A stretch of DNA of 64,000 nt, from contig OZ026515.1 in assembly GCA_964019695.1 (NCBI GenBank), positions 136,148,549 through 136,212,548 of the forward strand, given 5' to 3'. Shown one piece after another: positions 45,080 through 56,095 of this stretch. Both the position numbers and the translations under genes were made by a program. This DNA comes from Loripinus fragilis. Its lineage: Eukaryota; Mollusca; Bivalvia; Lucinida; Lucinidae. The notes below the pieces were generated by a model, which saw nothing but the letters and a program-made list of their open reading frames with translations, was not told the origin of the DNA and did no database searches. Numbering within the stretch: the stretch's first letter is position 1; the number at the start of each line of letters is the position of its first letter.

Positions 45080-48000
45080 ATGTCTAACACCCATAACAAC
45101 ATTTTATCCACTTATGGGAGGACTGTTGACATGCACTATGCACATAGGGATAGCCTTTTTCAGTTGTGGAATAGTTGTATTTTAAGGTACTATGACACTT
45201 TTCAATAATGTATCAACATTGGGATGACTGAAACATCTGGAATTCAAAGAATATGATTGGGACCGTTTCTATTTCTAACACCCGTAACGGCTTTTCCAGT
45301 CAAAAGGAACCAACCTCTGAGAAACTGGTGTCATATTTTATTTCATACCAGCCAATAGTAGTTATTCAAAGTACTAGAAGTCAGTATTTTCTGCAATCTT
45401 GAAGTTAAATGAAATTTGTCGAACACCCATAACTTCTAACGCCCGTAACACTATTTTATTCGATTTAATGCTAAGATATATATTCTATGACACTACCAGT
45501 TATGTTAACCCATGGAAAAATAAATATCCTCTGCTTGAGTGGCATTTTTAAAAAAAATCTGGAGAGGGAACATGAGTCAAAATGTGTTATTCTGTAAATC
45601 ATACAATATTCTAGTTAACCGCTATATTTATATATTTAATAACTGTTACGAAAATGCATTGTAACAACCATGGGTATGTTTATAAACAAAGTTCATGGTC
45701 ATGATACAGGTGCTGTAGTAAAAACCTGCTGCATAATCCAATTCCCTGTTTTCGTTATGGGCGTTAGGGTTTTTGACAAACTTCGTTTACCACCTTAAAT
45801 AACCAATGTATTCCCTTTTTATAATTCTTAAATTATGTGTTACGATCTATTTCGATTCAGTGATGGTGTGTTATGTGTAAAATTTTATATTTCCCTGTCA
45901 GTTGTAAAGTTAGAGTGTTACGGGCGTTAGATGTAGCTAAAGTTGCGTATATTCTCTATGAATTCCAATGTCAGTATTGAGTTGGTTGGTGTTTCTTTGT
46001 TAAATTGGGTTAATATATACTCAAAAAAACAATTGAAGGATATTTAATTTCAGTCCCATCTCCAACATCCAATACAATAAAAACTTTACTAATTATTCAT
46101 GCATTTCATAGGTCCAGACATCTGCAATCAAAATGGGTGCTTTATTGTACTCTCACTTCAATGGTTTAAGTACAGTGCAAATCCAAATGGTTCAACCCTC
46201 TATACTAAAAAGTCACAAACGTTCAAAAATGATTGAAACCCATTTTTATCGTTTGTATTGCATAATGACTTTCTTCAAAATCATCTCTGGTTCTCCCTCT
46301 AACAAATGACACCTAATTTTGAAGCTGTTGTAATTTTTTAATTGCAAATTTTGTGCCGGGGTATGCCATATCCGTGTATTTTTGTTGAAGAAGTTGTCCC
46401 ATTATTAGGGGAAATGACTGATAAATTGGTGTTAACTTTTGTCTGTGGTCGGAATTAGAACATAAGCAATGACCTAGTAAAGGTTTCAGCAAAAATTGAG
46501 AGCGCTAAATTTTTTGCTTGTGAACTTTGGGTAGAGAGGGTCGGCACATTTGGTGTAGTACTGTATCGTAACCAATGACCCGTGAATTTCAATTAGTATT
46601 TTCGTAAATTGCGTAGTGATCATTCTATCAATGACAAAAATAATTTGTTTGAAAATTATATTACCAAATGTTATAAAGTCAAAAGAATTTTGATATCCTT
46701 CAATTGTTTTCTGAGTATACATGGAGATAATTATAATAATTAGATAATAAGTGATTCTAACTAGATTTCGTTTGAAATATTTCTAAATTGTGTCGTTATG
46801 GGTGTTTAAAAATATGAAACATATTAAAGTAAAGGAGTTTGATCAGGAAATACCACAATCACACACCGTGAACCAGCTCAATGCACCATGAGGAATAACC
46901 ACAGAACACTAACAGTCACAAGACAAGGATGACAAATCAGCCATTTTCTCTCTTCCTCTTAAAAATGATTGCAAACCTAAAAAGGACACTAAATAAATTT
47001 ACATAACATACAAGGGTCAATATAAATTCCCACAGGCAATGGAGGAATATAGGACCATTAAACAGTGATTCAAAATCAACAGAACCACTGCCTTAGAGCG
47101 GGGAGCAGTCTAAGCCACTGGAGAGGGTGTCGCTTAAATGCATTTCGCTGTCGCTAAATTTTGCTTCGCTCCATATACTATTTTAGTTAAAAACACACAA
47201 AAGTGTTCAACTCACAAATGCTTTTGACATGATAAGATAACCGAAAGTTATGCGCGTAAAATTGTAAATATTTACTGTAACCCATTAGTGTATACATAGG
47301 CTTTGGTGCGCAAAAGAACCATCTCATTGATACGGTTCTTTTTAGTCCTCAATTTGCAAAACATATGTTTGGGTTGAGGAATAAGTTTTTTGCTACAAAA
47401 TCATAACTAAAACTATATAAGTCCTGCTGTAAAAATGTGAAAGGTCCAGAAGTATCTTCCAGAGAAGAAGCAGCTAATAAAACAGTAACCAAATGTAGGC
47501 AACGTGTCCAACAGTCGACGATTCAGCAGTGGTTCTTTATGGTGAGAAAGTCTACATAGGCCAAGTGACAGAAACAGATAATGTTAATGTTCACATTCAA
47601 TTTTTTTGCTCAAGCTGGCAGATACAAATGTTCTTATGGTATCCCAATGTCCAAGTTGAAATCTGGGTTCAGAGAAAATGTACTCACAATTCTGTAATCA
47701 CTAAAGCATGTATGTTGGGAAATCAAAGCGATGTTATTAACTTAAACAAAAAAGAGCAAAAAGAAATTAAAAAACAAACTTTTATACAATCAACGCCATG
47801 TTAATTAAGCTATGTTTCGTAAGAGTCGTGAATGTATTTTTACTGGTTACATATTGTTTACACTTGTTTACTTGTGACAAAAAGGTTTAGTATCGCTTCC
47901 TCAATTCTGACATTAGTGCATATGATTTTCGTATAGAAAATGGTATTGTAGAGGAAATGATGTCATTGACCTTTTTAATATAATTTCATTTTAGTTTTCT

Positions 48001-48735
48001 CTAACACCCGTAACGTACGTTCAGGTTAACTTTAAACAGGGTTTACCTGTATTTGTATAATTGGTGCCATGTCACATGTTCAAGATATTTATATAATCTG
48101 TTGTTCAATTTCGTAATAAACAAAATGTGTGGGAATTGATTTATAAATCGTTTTATTAAAAATCATTTAAATGTAATCCTAATACTAAGCTAATGATTAG
48201 AGGCCTTGGATAGAACCTAGAAATTCAGGAAAAAAATATCATATCAGTTTATGATAATGAAGAATGTTTCCGTATGCTTATATAACACTATTGTTAATGC
48301 AGGAATAATGCTAACATGTTTGAGTTGGATTTTGGGTTTTTATCTAACACCTGTAACAAAAGTAGACGGTACATTTATGTCAGTGACGCTTGTAAAGTGA
48401 CAAGTTATGTCATACCAGGTATTTGGTAAGATGCTCATATAGTTCATTGCTCCTGTTCTATGCTATACAATGCATTCCACACTTCTGTCAGAGTATTATA
48501 AAAAGAATCATTGCACACTGTTTTAAGAAAAATAGTTTAACTGAATGTTGTCTTTGAACGATGTGTTGTTTAAAATACCATCCAGACACTTTACTTTAAT
48601 TTTTCATGATGGTCGCTAAGACATTTGCTATATCTATCAAATATACAGTCTTAGAAACATATACATATCATACAAGTATTTCATTTTTTTATCAACAAAT
48701 GATTGTATGGTTTCTAACCCCTGTAACAGATTCAG
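45080..48735. repeat. Gene-free region with a recurring TCTAACACCCGTAAC motif
   Basis: The motif or a close variant occurs on the + strand near 45085, 45273, 45422, 45437, 47999, 48345 and 48712, and on the - strand near 45757, 45917 and 46795. The DNA between copies is AT-rich and shows no obvious unit. A dispersed GGTTGGTCTGCAG-family repeat (46835-46900, inverted) and a GAGACGGTTCTTT-type hairpin (47311-47385) also lie here. No gene other than the doubtful remnant at 47529 is seen. Confidence 0.6.
47529..47804 (+). pseudogene. Possible coding remnant of unknown function
   Basis: A 91-residue frame beginning VLYGEKVYIGQVTETDNVNV (after the initiator) followed by VEIWVQRKCTHNS. This is less biased than the other small frames and has the feel of a small beta-rich module. 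No upstream exon, start context or downstream continuation is convincing, and the last third is low-complexity (Lys-rich). It could be a decayed exon or a fragment of a mobile-element gene. Treat as unproven. Confidence 0.25.
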
Positions 48736-49587
48736 ACACCTACTTGGTTTGCTGGCATAATTCTCAAAAACGGTGAAAGTTAACTCGGTAAAACTTTACA
48801 TTTTTTCTCTTTGATACTTAAATTCAGATATGCAATAGGAATTTTCATCATTGAAGACACTTAATTTTTTACTTTTTTTCTATTGTTATTGGACCCATTT
48901 TTGGAGAATGACTGGTTATCCAATCAGATGTCACGTTACATTTGCAAGTGTATTAGAATTACATTTTATACTGTCAAGCCAGCATCAATTTTCACCTAAC
49001 TTGGCTGATTTTCCGGATATTCTGAAATAAATCAGACATAATGGAGGTTTCTGAATAGCCAAATTCCACACTTAACGCCACACAAACGCCAGTAAACAAA
49101 ACAAATATTGGATGGCGTTAACGTTGGTCCGCCCAGATGGCGCGTATGTGGCCGTGGCTTAAATCAATCTGTTCATGAAGGTATGAAGGACATTGAAATG
49201 TAACTTGTAAATATATGACGTTTCGACATTATGTGTTTGCTGGGTTAAGGCAGAAGCTCCTAAAATCAGACTTTTGTATGCCTTTTGTTGATTGCCAATT
49301 TATTTTTCAAAATTAACGGTTTGTAAAATTATTTCTGGAATACCATCAGAGTTTTGTTTTGCAAGGCCTGTTCTGTCTAAAGTTGTCAGCAGACGATACG
49401 TAAGTTTGTCACTTGAAGGTAAAAAGCTATCAACATGTAAACACAGCAAAATAGCCACATTATTAGGCTTATTCACAGGCTTATTCACATTAATGAAATA
49501 ATAAACTAGACAACAGACCTTTCAGAAAGTGAGGACTCTACAAATTTGGCTTTGGACTTAAAAGTAGCTTTCAATCATCATCGACCC
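48736..49587. other. Gene-free stretch
   Basis: AT-rich DNA with no recognised repeat. Overlapping 60-70-residue frames on both strands at 49292-49501 lack coding character. Confidence 0.45.
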
Positions 49588-49792
49588 TCAGTAGTATAGT
49601 GGAAACGAGTTCTACTAGAAAGGCTTTGATAGTAGTATAGACCACAAAAACTAATAACAAACCCATAGAATAGAAAAAAGTAGACCTATATTTACTTTTA
49701 TATAAAAGTAAATATAGGCCTACTTTTTTCTATTCTATGGGCTTGTGACTAGTTCCTGTGGTATAGACATATCAAAGCTTCATTCCCTACTA
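49588..49792. repeat. ~200-bp palindrome
   Basis: An inner near-perfect hairpin at 49665-49741 (CCCATAGAATAGAAAAAAGT and ATATTTACTTTTATATAAAA with complements) extends outward imperfectly to GAAAGGCTTTGATAGTAG and CTATCAAAGC-like complements. Non-coding, MITE-like. Confidence 0.85.
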
Positions 49793-50739
49793 CTATGACA
49801 CTTTTATCTCATCATTTTAAATATATTATGCACGGCCACCAATCCAGTTCCTTCATCGCATAAAATCAATATTGTGTTACGAAATACAAAGTTTTAGAAA
49901 TTGGATAAAGCTATTTGGTGGCCTTGATATTTGGTGGCCTTGATATTTACCATCATGTAACATGTATGATGTTTATCTGTTAAATATGTTGTTTACTAAG
50001 TTTCTGTTGACCCAGATATTGGAGATATTGATGGTAAACAAGTTGTTGTAAACAAGATGTTTATTTGATCATAAGATATTTCTAGAATGATGACTAATCA
50101 TCTAGAAATTCAAAATGTATTGTTATGGAAGTTTCCGGAAAAGTCTGGTATTCCCTAGAATTTTTTCCATGCCAATAGAAGCTTTGAGCAGTTTCTGGAA
50201 GTAAGTAAAATCATTTAGAAACCTCTGAAAATTTCCAGAATAAATAAATATAACAAATGATATCATAGTTGTTACCTGATTGTTCTGGAACGTTCTTAAG
50301 GTAGTGCGGAACCCATGTCAAAAGATAACCTTACTTTTACTTAAAAGTAAGAGTGTAAGAGTTACCGTTCCTGAATCTTGTTTTTAAAAGAGAATACTTA
50401 TTTGTAAGACGGTAGATGTTATTCTCCCTTAGCAACTCTTTGATGCTTGAAACGTAATTCTGTAAGTATTTTGCTTTCACAAAAAGAAGGAATGCAAGTA
50501 TTAGCTTTTAAAAACATCACCCAGAGTATGAAGTCATCCAGTATTTTGATGGTTAAAAGTTGCGGACCGTATAAATATACATACTATATACATGTCTCGG
50601 TTGCTATTTCTGCATGCTGCCACTAACCTAAGACCCACCCCACCCCAAAAAGGGGGGGGGTTGTAGACGTGCACATGCCTTTTATGTGACATTCTCATGT
50701 TTTATGTCCTATGGAGGTACATGGTCACTAATGATTTAT
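49793..50739. other. Gene-free stretch
   Basis: 50090-50240 has several TTTCTGGAA/TTTCCAGAA-like motifs. 50318-50350 is a small hairpin (TTACTTTTACTTAAAAGTAA). 50651-50661 is a G-run. Nothing else is seen. Confidence 0.45.
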
Positions 50740-51600
50740 GGAGAAATGACGTAATTATTTCAATTACCTAACCACACCGGATAGGCAGCAATAAAAAACA
50801 GTCTAAACAATCTATGAATGCTGATAACAAATTGCTAGAAACAGTGTTTGTGATTTCCATTTGTTGCCTATCGGACTACAAACAACAATCCAAAATTCTG
50901 TTACTTACAATATTTAACTACGTTCGTTGATAGCATTAACGTTTTCGATTGCCGCCTATCTAGTGTGTTTTTGATATACTGAAGACGTAGCCAAAACAAT
51001 CTGATACAAGGGCTAGGAGTTATTTCATGTTTCTGTTGAAAAACTTATTTTGTTTCGTTGCATGTTTCATGATGATAAAATGGACATTTCTGCATACATT
51101 TTAATAAAATTAATTGAAACTGCATGTGCCTGAAAGGAAGATATATGACAATATAACATTCTTTTCTGTATATTAACGGTTGACAAGCATGGTACAGATG
51201 TGCGGATCCAAGAATTTTCATCAGGGGAAGGGAAGGGTCCAGGTCATCTGACAAAAAAGCTCTGACAACGATTTTTTAGTCCTCAGCTTATTTTACAGAA
51301 GTCAAATGGTCAATTTCAAAGAAATCTATCGTATTTTAAGGCTCTAGATGGGGTCCAATTTTTCCAGGGGGTCCAACTTTTTCCAGGGGGTGTCCAATTG
51401 CTTATTCCCTTTAGAAACCCATATAATTTGTGATTTTCCAGAGGGGGTCCGGACCCCCTGCCCCCTCTAGATCCGCACTTGGTGCAGCCCTCACAGCTTC
51501 ATGGTTAAGGCTACAATACATTATCTCATTTGGGCTTGGCAAACGTTAATAGACAGAATAATGTATCATCCTTTTATTGCTATATACCTTATAATAAGTG
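50740..51600 (+). repeat. Segmental duplication, unit 1
   Basis: Direct relative of 51780-53030. Shared landmarks in order: a CCACACCGGATAG MITE; CCAAAACAATCTGATACAAG; GGGCTAGGAGTTAT; CATGTTTCTGTTGAAAAA; ATGATG.TAAAATGGACATTT; CTTTTCTGTATATTAACG; GCAGCCCTCACAGC; GGGCTTGGCAAACGTTAATA; TATCATCCTTTTATTGC. It lacks the third MITE and the piggyBac-type MITE found in unit 2, and has its own ~250-bp extra segment (about 51205-51480) with GGACCCCCTG / GATCCGCAC motifs. Confidence 0.8.
50772..50967. mobile_element. CCACACCGGATAG MITE, copy A
   Basis: Terminal inverted repeats CCACACCGGATAGGCAGCAA and TTTTCGATTGCCGCCTATC (ending TAGTGTG). The interior contains an inner inverted pair around GCTAGAAACAGTG. 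Non-coding, 196 bp. Confidence 0.8.
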
Positions 51601-51824
51601 TTTACTATAGAAACTTGAGGTGTTTCAATCGCTGACAATTGTACATTTTATTTAATAATGTGTCATATTTTGGTTGATCGTTGACCAATCACTGACCGCG
51701 GGCTTTATTTCCGATATAACATGACTGCAGAGGGCTTAATTGCCATTTCAACCTGTTCACGGATATCCTCAGCGATATTGAGAAATGACCAAAATATTCA
51801 ATTATCATAAGATACGCTACTTTA

Positions 51825-52013
51825 TTACATCGGATAGGCGACAATCGAGAAGGCTCTGAACAATCGATGAACGTGGATCGCAAATCGCTAGAATTTACCA
51901 TTTGTCGCCAGTCAGGCAAACAAACTGCAATCCAAAAAGTCTGTTTCTGATGGTATTTCATCTACGTTTGTCGATAGCATCAACATTTTCGATTGCCACC
52001 TATCCGGGATGTG
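51825..52013. mobile_element. CCACACCGGATAG MITE, copy B
   Basis: Carries CGGATAGGCGACAATCGAGA on the left and TTTTCGATTGCCACCTATCC on the right. Its first bases are eroded. It is the counterpart of copy A in the duplicated unit. Confidence 0.75.
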
Positions 52014-52110
52014 TATTGATACAATGAATACGTAACCAAAACAATCTGAAACAAGAGCTAGGAGTTATCTACATTTTTCAGTCATGTTTCTGTTGAAAAA
52101 AAGTTTGTTT

Positions 52111-52307
52111 CCACACCGGATAGTGAGCAATCCAAAACACTCTTAACCATTGACCAACACGGATCAAAACTCGCTAGAAACAGTGTTTTGATTGCAAAGT
52201 GTCGCCTGTTCGATGAGTGATGGTAATAAAAAAACCTATGATTTTACTATTTTTGGTCTATAATCGTCGATAGTATTGATGTTTTCGATTGCGCCTATAA
52301 GGTGTGG
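52111..52307. mobile_element. CCACACCGGATAG MITE, copy C (insertion with empty site)
   Basis: Full ends CCACACCGGATAG and TATAAGGTGTGG. Unit 1 of the duplication reads straight through the equivalent place (ACTTATTTTGTTTCGTTGCA, about 51045), so this copy inserted after the duplication. The flanks TTTGTTT and TTTTGTT suggest a ~7-8-bp target-site duplication, as in hAT-like elements. Confidence 0.8.
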
Positions 52308-52498
52308 TTTTGTTGTATGCTTCACGATGTTACAGTGGACATTTTTTAGAAATGCTTTTGCTTGAAAGGAAAGTATTCTAGAACTTTTTGGATACTGTAA
52401 AGGCGGCACCTCATGACTGCCTTATTAGTCTACTTTAGACATAGGTAAAATCTGAAAATGAGGCGTTATAACTACATTCGAAAGTGTTTGTTTATCTC

Positions 52499-52656
52499 TT
52501 AACATTAGTATAGAGGTAAACAGTGTGAACCCAGATCAGACTGCTGTAGGTGAGCAGTCTGCTCTAGATCTACACTGTTTGTTTAAGAGGCTTCATAATA
52601 TTTCAATAGACGATAAAAACATACGATTGTGTTGTAATATACGCTTTAAGGGTTAA
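52499..52656. mobile_element. piggyBac-type MITE, short copy
   Basis: TTAA at 52499-52502 and 52653-52656. The right end CGCTTTAAGGG and the central hairpin (AAACAGTGTGAACCCAGATC and its complement) match the 6001-6250 family. The left end is diverged. Confidence 0.75.
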
Positions 52657-53230
52657 TAAATGTGGGTTCAGTGCATTAACGGACAGGACGTTCATGAAAT
52701 GCACGCAGACCTGCGCGGCTGAAGCAACTTTTAAACGCTTAACCAATGGATATAACCTGATTTCCATTCTTGAGCAGTCACGCCCAGATATGAAAATTAA
52801 AGTTGCCACCTTTACAGTACCCCAAAAGTCCTATAATATATAACAATGACAATATAACATTCCTTTCTGTATATTAACGTTTGTCAAACCCTTGTGCGAT
52901 AATGTGTTGCAGGCCTCACCGCTGTGTGGTTCTGGTTGCAACACATCACATTCAGGCTTGCCAAACACTAATACAAGGAAAATAATGTTTTATCCTCTTA
53001 TTGCATATTTGTAAGTTTATTCTTTAAATGACATTTAGATCTATGCATCAGGAATAAAGCTATAATTTTTAGCTTTTATCTACATAGCTCCTACGTGTAA
53101 GAAAGCATCAAAGTATCAAGACATGCTATAGCCATGCTTTAATGAGAATCATAATGTAATGTGCGCGGTCACGTATGCTAGGTCAAAATCGTTTTTGTCA
53201 TTTTCTACGCCCATTTGTCAGTACTTAATC

Positions 53231-53553
53231 AATGAGGTAGTTCGATCATTCAACTGCAGGTACTGCGGTTAGACTAAAGCTGATCAAACTCACTCTGGTT
53301 TAGTGTCACGTGATCACTTATCTATCTTCCTGTTCCTGTTTAGCCCTTGTCTGCGCATGTCCAGTTCCTGCTGGTCAACCATACCTTTTACTTTGGTCGA
53401 TACTGGTTCTCCGCATTTGCTAAACTCTTAAAAATTAAGAAACCAGTATTTTGTTTCGATGGCAGTGATTGGCTGCCGATTAAATGTTTAACACGTGACG
53501 GGAACCAGACTTACCCGGACTAAAGTTTAGTTGACTGATCGAACTACCTCATT
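53231..53553. mobile_element. MITE with AATGAGGTAGTTCGATC termini
   Basis: 323-bp element with inverted ends AATGAGGTAGTTCGATCATT and GATCGAACTACCTCATT. Further in, ACTCTGGTTTAGTGTCACGT is mirrored by ACACGTGACGGGAACCAG. Flanks TTAATC and TAATAG allow a TAAT-like target duplication. Non-coding. Confidence 0.8.
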
Positions 53554-55441
53554 AATAGCTATGTCTCCGCCCAGTGAAATAAATAGGGCGTAGACAAGCA
53601 AAAAAATTGGGTGAAAGGGGAGACAACACTTATTATAGTCTTTATTTTTTTCAGGATTTTTCAGAAAAGTCACCAAAACAAAAAAACGAGCACGGTGACA
53701 CATATTTTTTATTCAATCATTAGATTCTTCATGAAAATATCTTTGTAAAAATATGTTTTTTGTTGTTCCAGTTACATTCTCTGATATGTTTATTTTGAAT
53801 ATTAATGTTTTTTTTGGCATTTATTCGTTTGACTTAATTAGGATTTTGCTTAATAAATTGTGTAAATACATGTTATTTCACTATTTTTTGTTTTTATTTT
53901 TATCTCTGGTGTGAGTAGTATTTGTTCTGAAAAAAAAACTGTATTGCGTTTCTTGTTTATTTGTTAACAAAATCTGTGTTTGTTTATTTCAAAAACCTGC
54001 GATTTTGCAGTTTTTGACATCAAATAACTTTTTAAAAAGAACGGTGAGGTATTGTTTTTTTTGTCTTAAATTATAAGTATAAGTCTATATTATAATATAC
54101 TAAAAGATAAAACACTTTTGGACATATGCCGGTGAGTCCAGTACTACCTTAAACAGTATATATAAGAGTAAAATTTCATAAGGGCATCTTTGAAATAATT
54201 TTACCATTTAAAAGACTAAACCTTTTGTACTTGAATTCATACCTGTAATACTTTGTGTTTAATTTATTCATTCTAGATTACTTTGGATTATTCAGTTTTG
54301 GATTCAGACTTAAGTGTTCATTTGGATTTAACTTCAAAATCTGGGGATCAGAAACTGTTGCGGAACTTGTGTTGATAAATATTCTGAGGGACAGTTTGGA
54401 CATATAAGGTACTGTAAAGTAGACTTGCTTTGATTGTATAAATATTTTCCATTGCTTTTGTAAATGATAATTTTGCTATTTTCAATAAATTTTGTACAAT
54501 TTTAAGAGTGCTTTTGCTGACTTTCCATATACTAAATTTTGGTTTCCTGAATTCTTTTCTAGTTACGCCTGGCACGTAACACATCGACATACCTTAGTGT
54601 GCCCTTGCACATAAACTGATTCTAGAATCAAAAATGCCATTTTTCTTCAAGACAAAAAATTTTAAACTGTCAAGCAGAATATCCTCTTAAAACCCGATAT
54701 CTGTGTCCAAAAGTTTAATGATTGTCTCATCATATAGCATTGTCTGATTCTTAAATATTTTTCTCTCTAAACTAGGAAACAGAAAGTTTAATCAATCTGG
54801 TATATGCAATGAAGGTGCTGGATTGTGACCATGTTATGTATTACTTCTATATTACAGTGACTTTAATTAGCATTTTTTTCTTTGTGACAAACACCGGCAT
54901 TTCCTTATGAAACATTGCGTTTTTGTTTGTTTCTTTTTAATAAAAAATTGTTATGTGTTGTGTATGTCCTATGGATTGGCATGTTAAATAACATAACAGC
55001 ATGTCATTTCGAATGAAAACTCTTCACATGCAGGTATGATCAGGTATGAATATTGCATTGTTAATTGACAGCCTTGTCTTCTTGACTGATAGTTCGGATG
55101 AAGCGTTGAAATAGTAAAAGAGCCCATGAAATAGACAAGGCAATCCCATCATACCTTGATTAGAAACTGCATTGTTATAACTTAATTATGAATTGATTTA
55201 GTAAATCAGAGGTTTCAAGCAGCTTTTCTCTTGCACATTTGTCTCATGTTTGTTCCGAGCGACCATTGATGTCATGTCATAAGTGAATAGGAAAGGTGAA
55301 TTATATGTACCTGATGATAAGAGTATTGTATCATATTTCAGGATATGATTATGATACGGAACTCGTAATGAAATGAATTGTCAAAATATGTTTTGCATAC
55401 AAGATCAAGGAATTTTCTCAATTTTCTAAACCTTTCCATGC
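53554..55441. other. AT-rich gene-free stretch
   Basis: Long T-rich sequence without recognised repeats or coding frames. The short ORF at 54348-54590 on the minus strand lacks recognisable domains. Confidence 0.45.
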
Positions 55442-55626
55442 TTAACTCTATATGCTGTTTTGAAAACAATGTAGATCCAGATCAGATGGCATTGATCAGG
55501 GTTCACACTACTTGATGTCAAAAAGGTCTTGTTGAAACATGCTAATATCTGAAATCCTGCAAGTAAATAGGAAAGATATTGGGGAGGAGTGTAGTACGTA
55601 AAAACATTCAGCATGATAAGGGTTAA
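55442..55626. mobile_element. piggyBac-type MITE, diverged copy
   Basis: TTAA at 55442-55445 and 55623-55626. Inverted ends TTAACTCTATATGCTG and, read on the complement, TTAACCCTTATCATGCTG. The central hairpin GATCCAGATCAGATGG is degraded. Confidence 0.7.
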
Positions 55627-55790
55627 CCCTTAATGTGCCAAGCGCAACAAAAGTCCTCTGCTTTTCTCGTCTCTATTGCAAACAGTGTGGACCCAGATCA
55701 GACTGCTCCTATAGGAGCAGTCTGTTCTGGGTCCACACTGTTTGCTTCTATACTTAATTCGTCAGTAATGTAAGGCAATTATCCTTATAT
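55623..55790. mobile_element. piggyBac-type MITE, 3'-truncated copy
   Basis: Starts at TTAA 55623 with CCCTTAATGTGCCAAGCGCA and matches the 6001-6250 copy up to ATGTAAGGCAATTATC, with a ~20-bp internal deletion. The right terminus is missing. It shares its TTAA with the preceding MITE. Confidence 0.85.
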
Positions 55791-55884
55791 ATATTGTATC
55801 GTAAGGTAGCTGTATCATTGCAGCGCCAATTACTGTATATCTATTTATTGGGTTTCCCAAAATAATCTCAATTATGTAAACATG

Positions 55885-56095
55885 TATTTGTTTGTTTGTT
55901 TTCATTTGATTCTTTACGGTCCAGTCAACAATTTTTCAATTATGTCGGGACGGGTCTTCCTGGGTTGAACCAGTACTAAGCAAGGATAAATGTGTCTTGC
56001 TTAAGGACACAACCGAGTGACGCCGGTGAGGCTTGAACCCGCGGCGGCTGAGTCTCGAGTCAAGCACTCTACCACTGAGCCACTGTGCTCACTAT
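55885..56095 (-). mobile_element. tRNA-derived SINE
   Basis: Same family and orientation as 19979-20190. On the minus strand: CACAGTGGCTCAGTGGTAGA (A box), CGCGGGTTCAAGCCTCAC (B box), CTTAAGCAAGACACAT, CAGGAAGACCCGTCCC and an A/C-rich tail (AAACAAACAAATAC). Confidence 0.85.

Larger units (their letters stand above)
51780..53030 (+). repeat. Segmental duplication, unit 2
   Basis: Direct copy of 50740-51600 enlarged by insertions: a MITE at 52111-52307 and a piggyBac-type MITE at 52499-52656 within a longer extra stretch (about 52375-52845). Sequence divergence is high, so the duplication is old. Confidence 0.8.
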
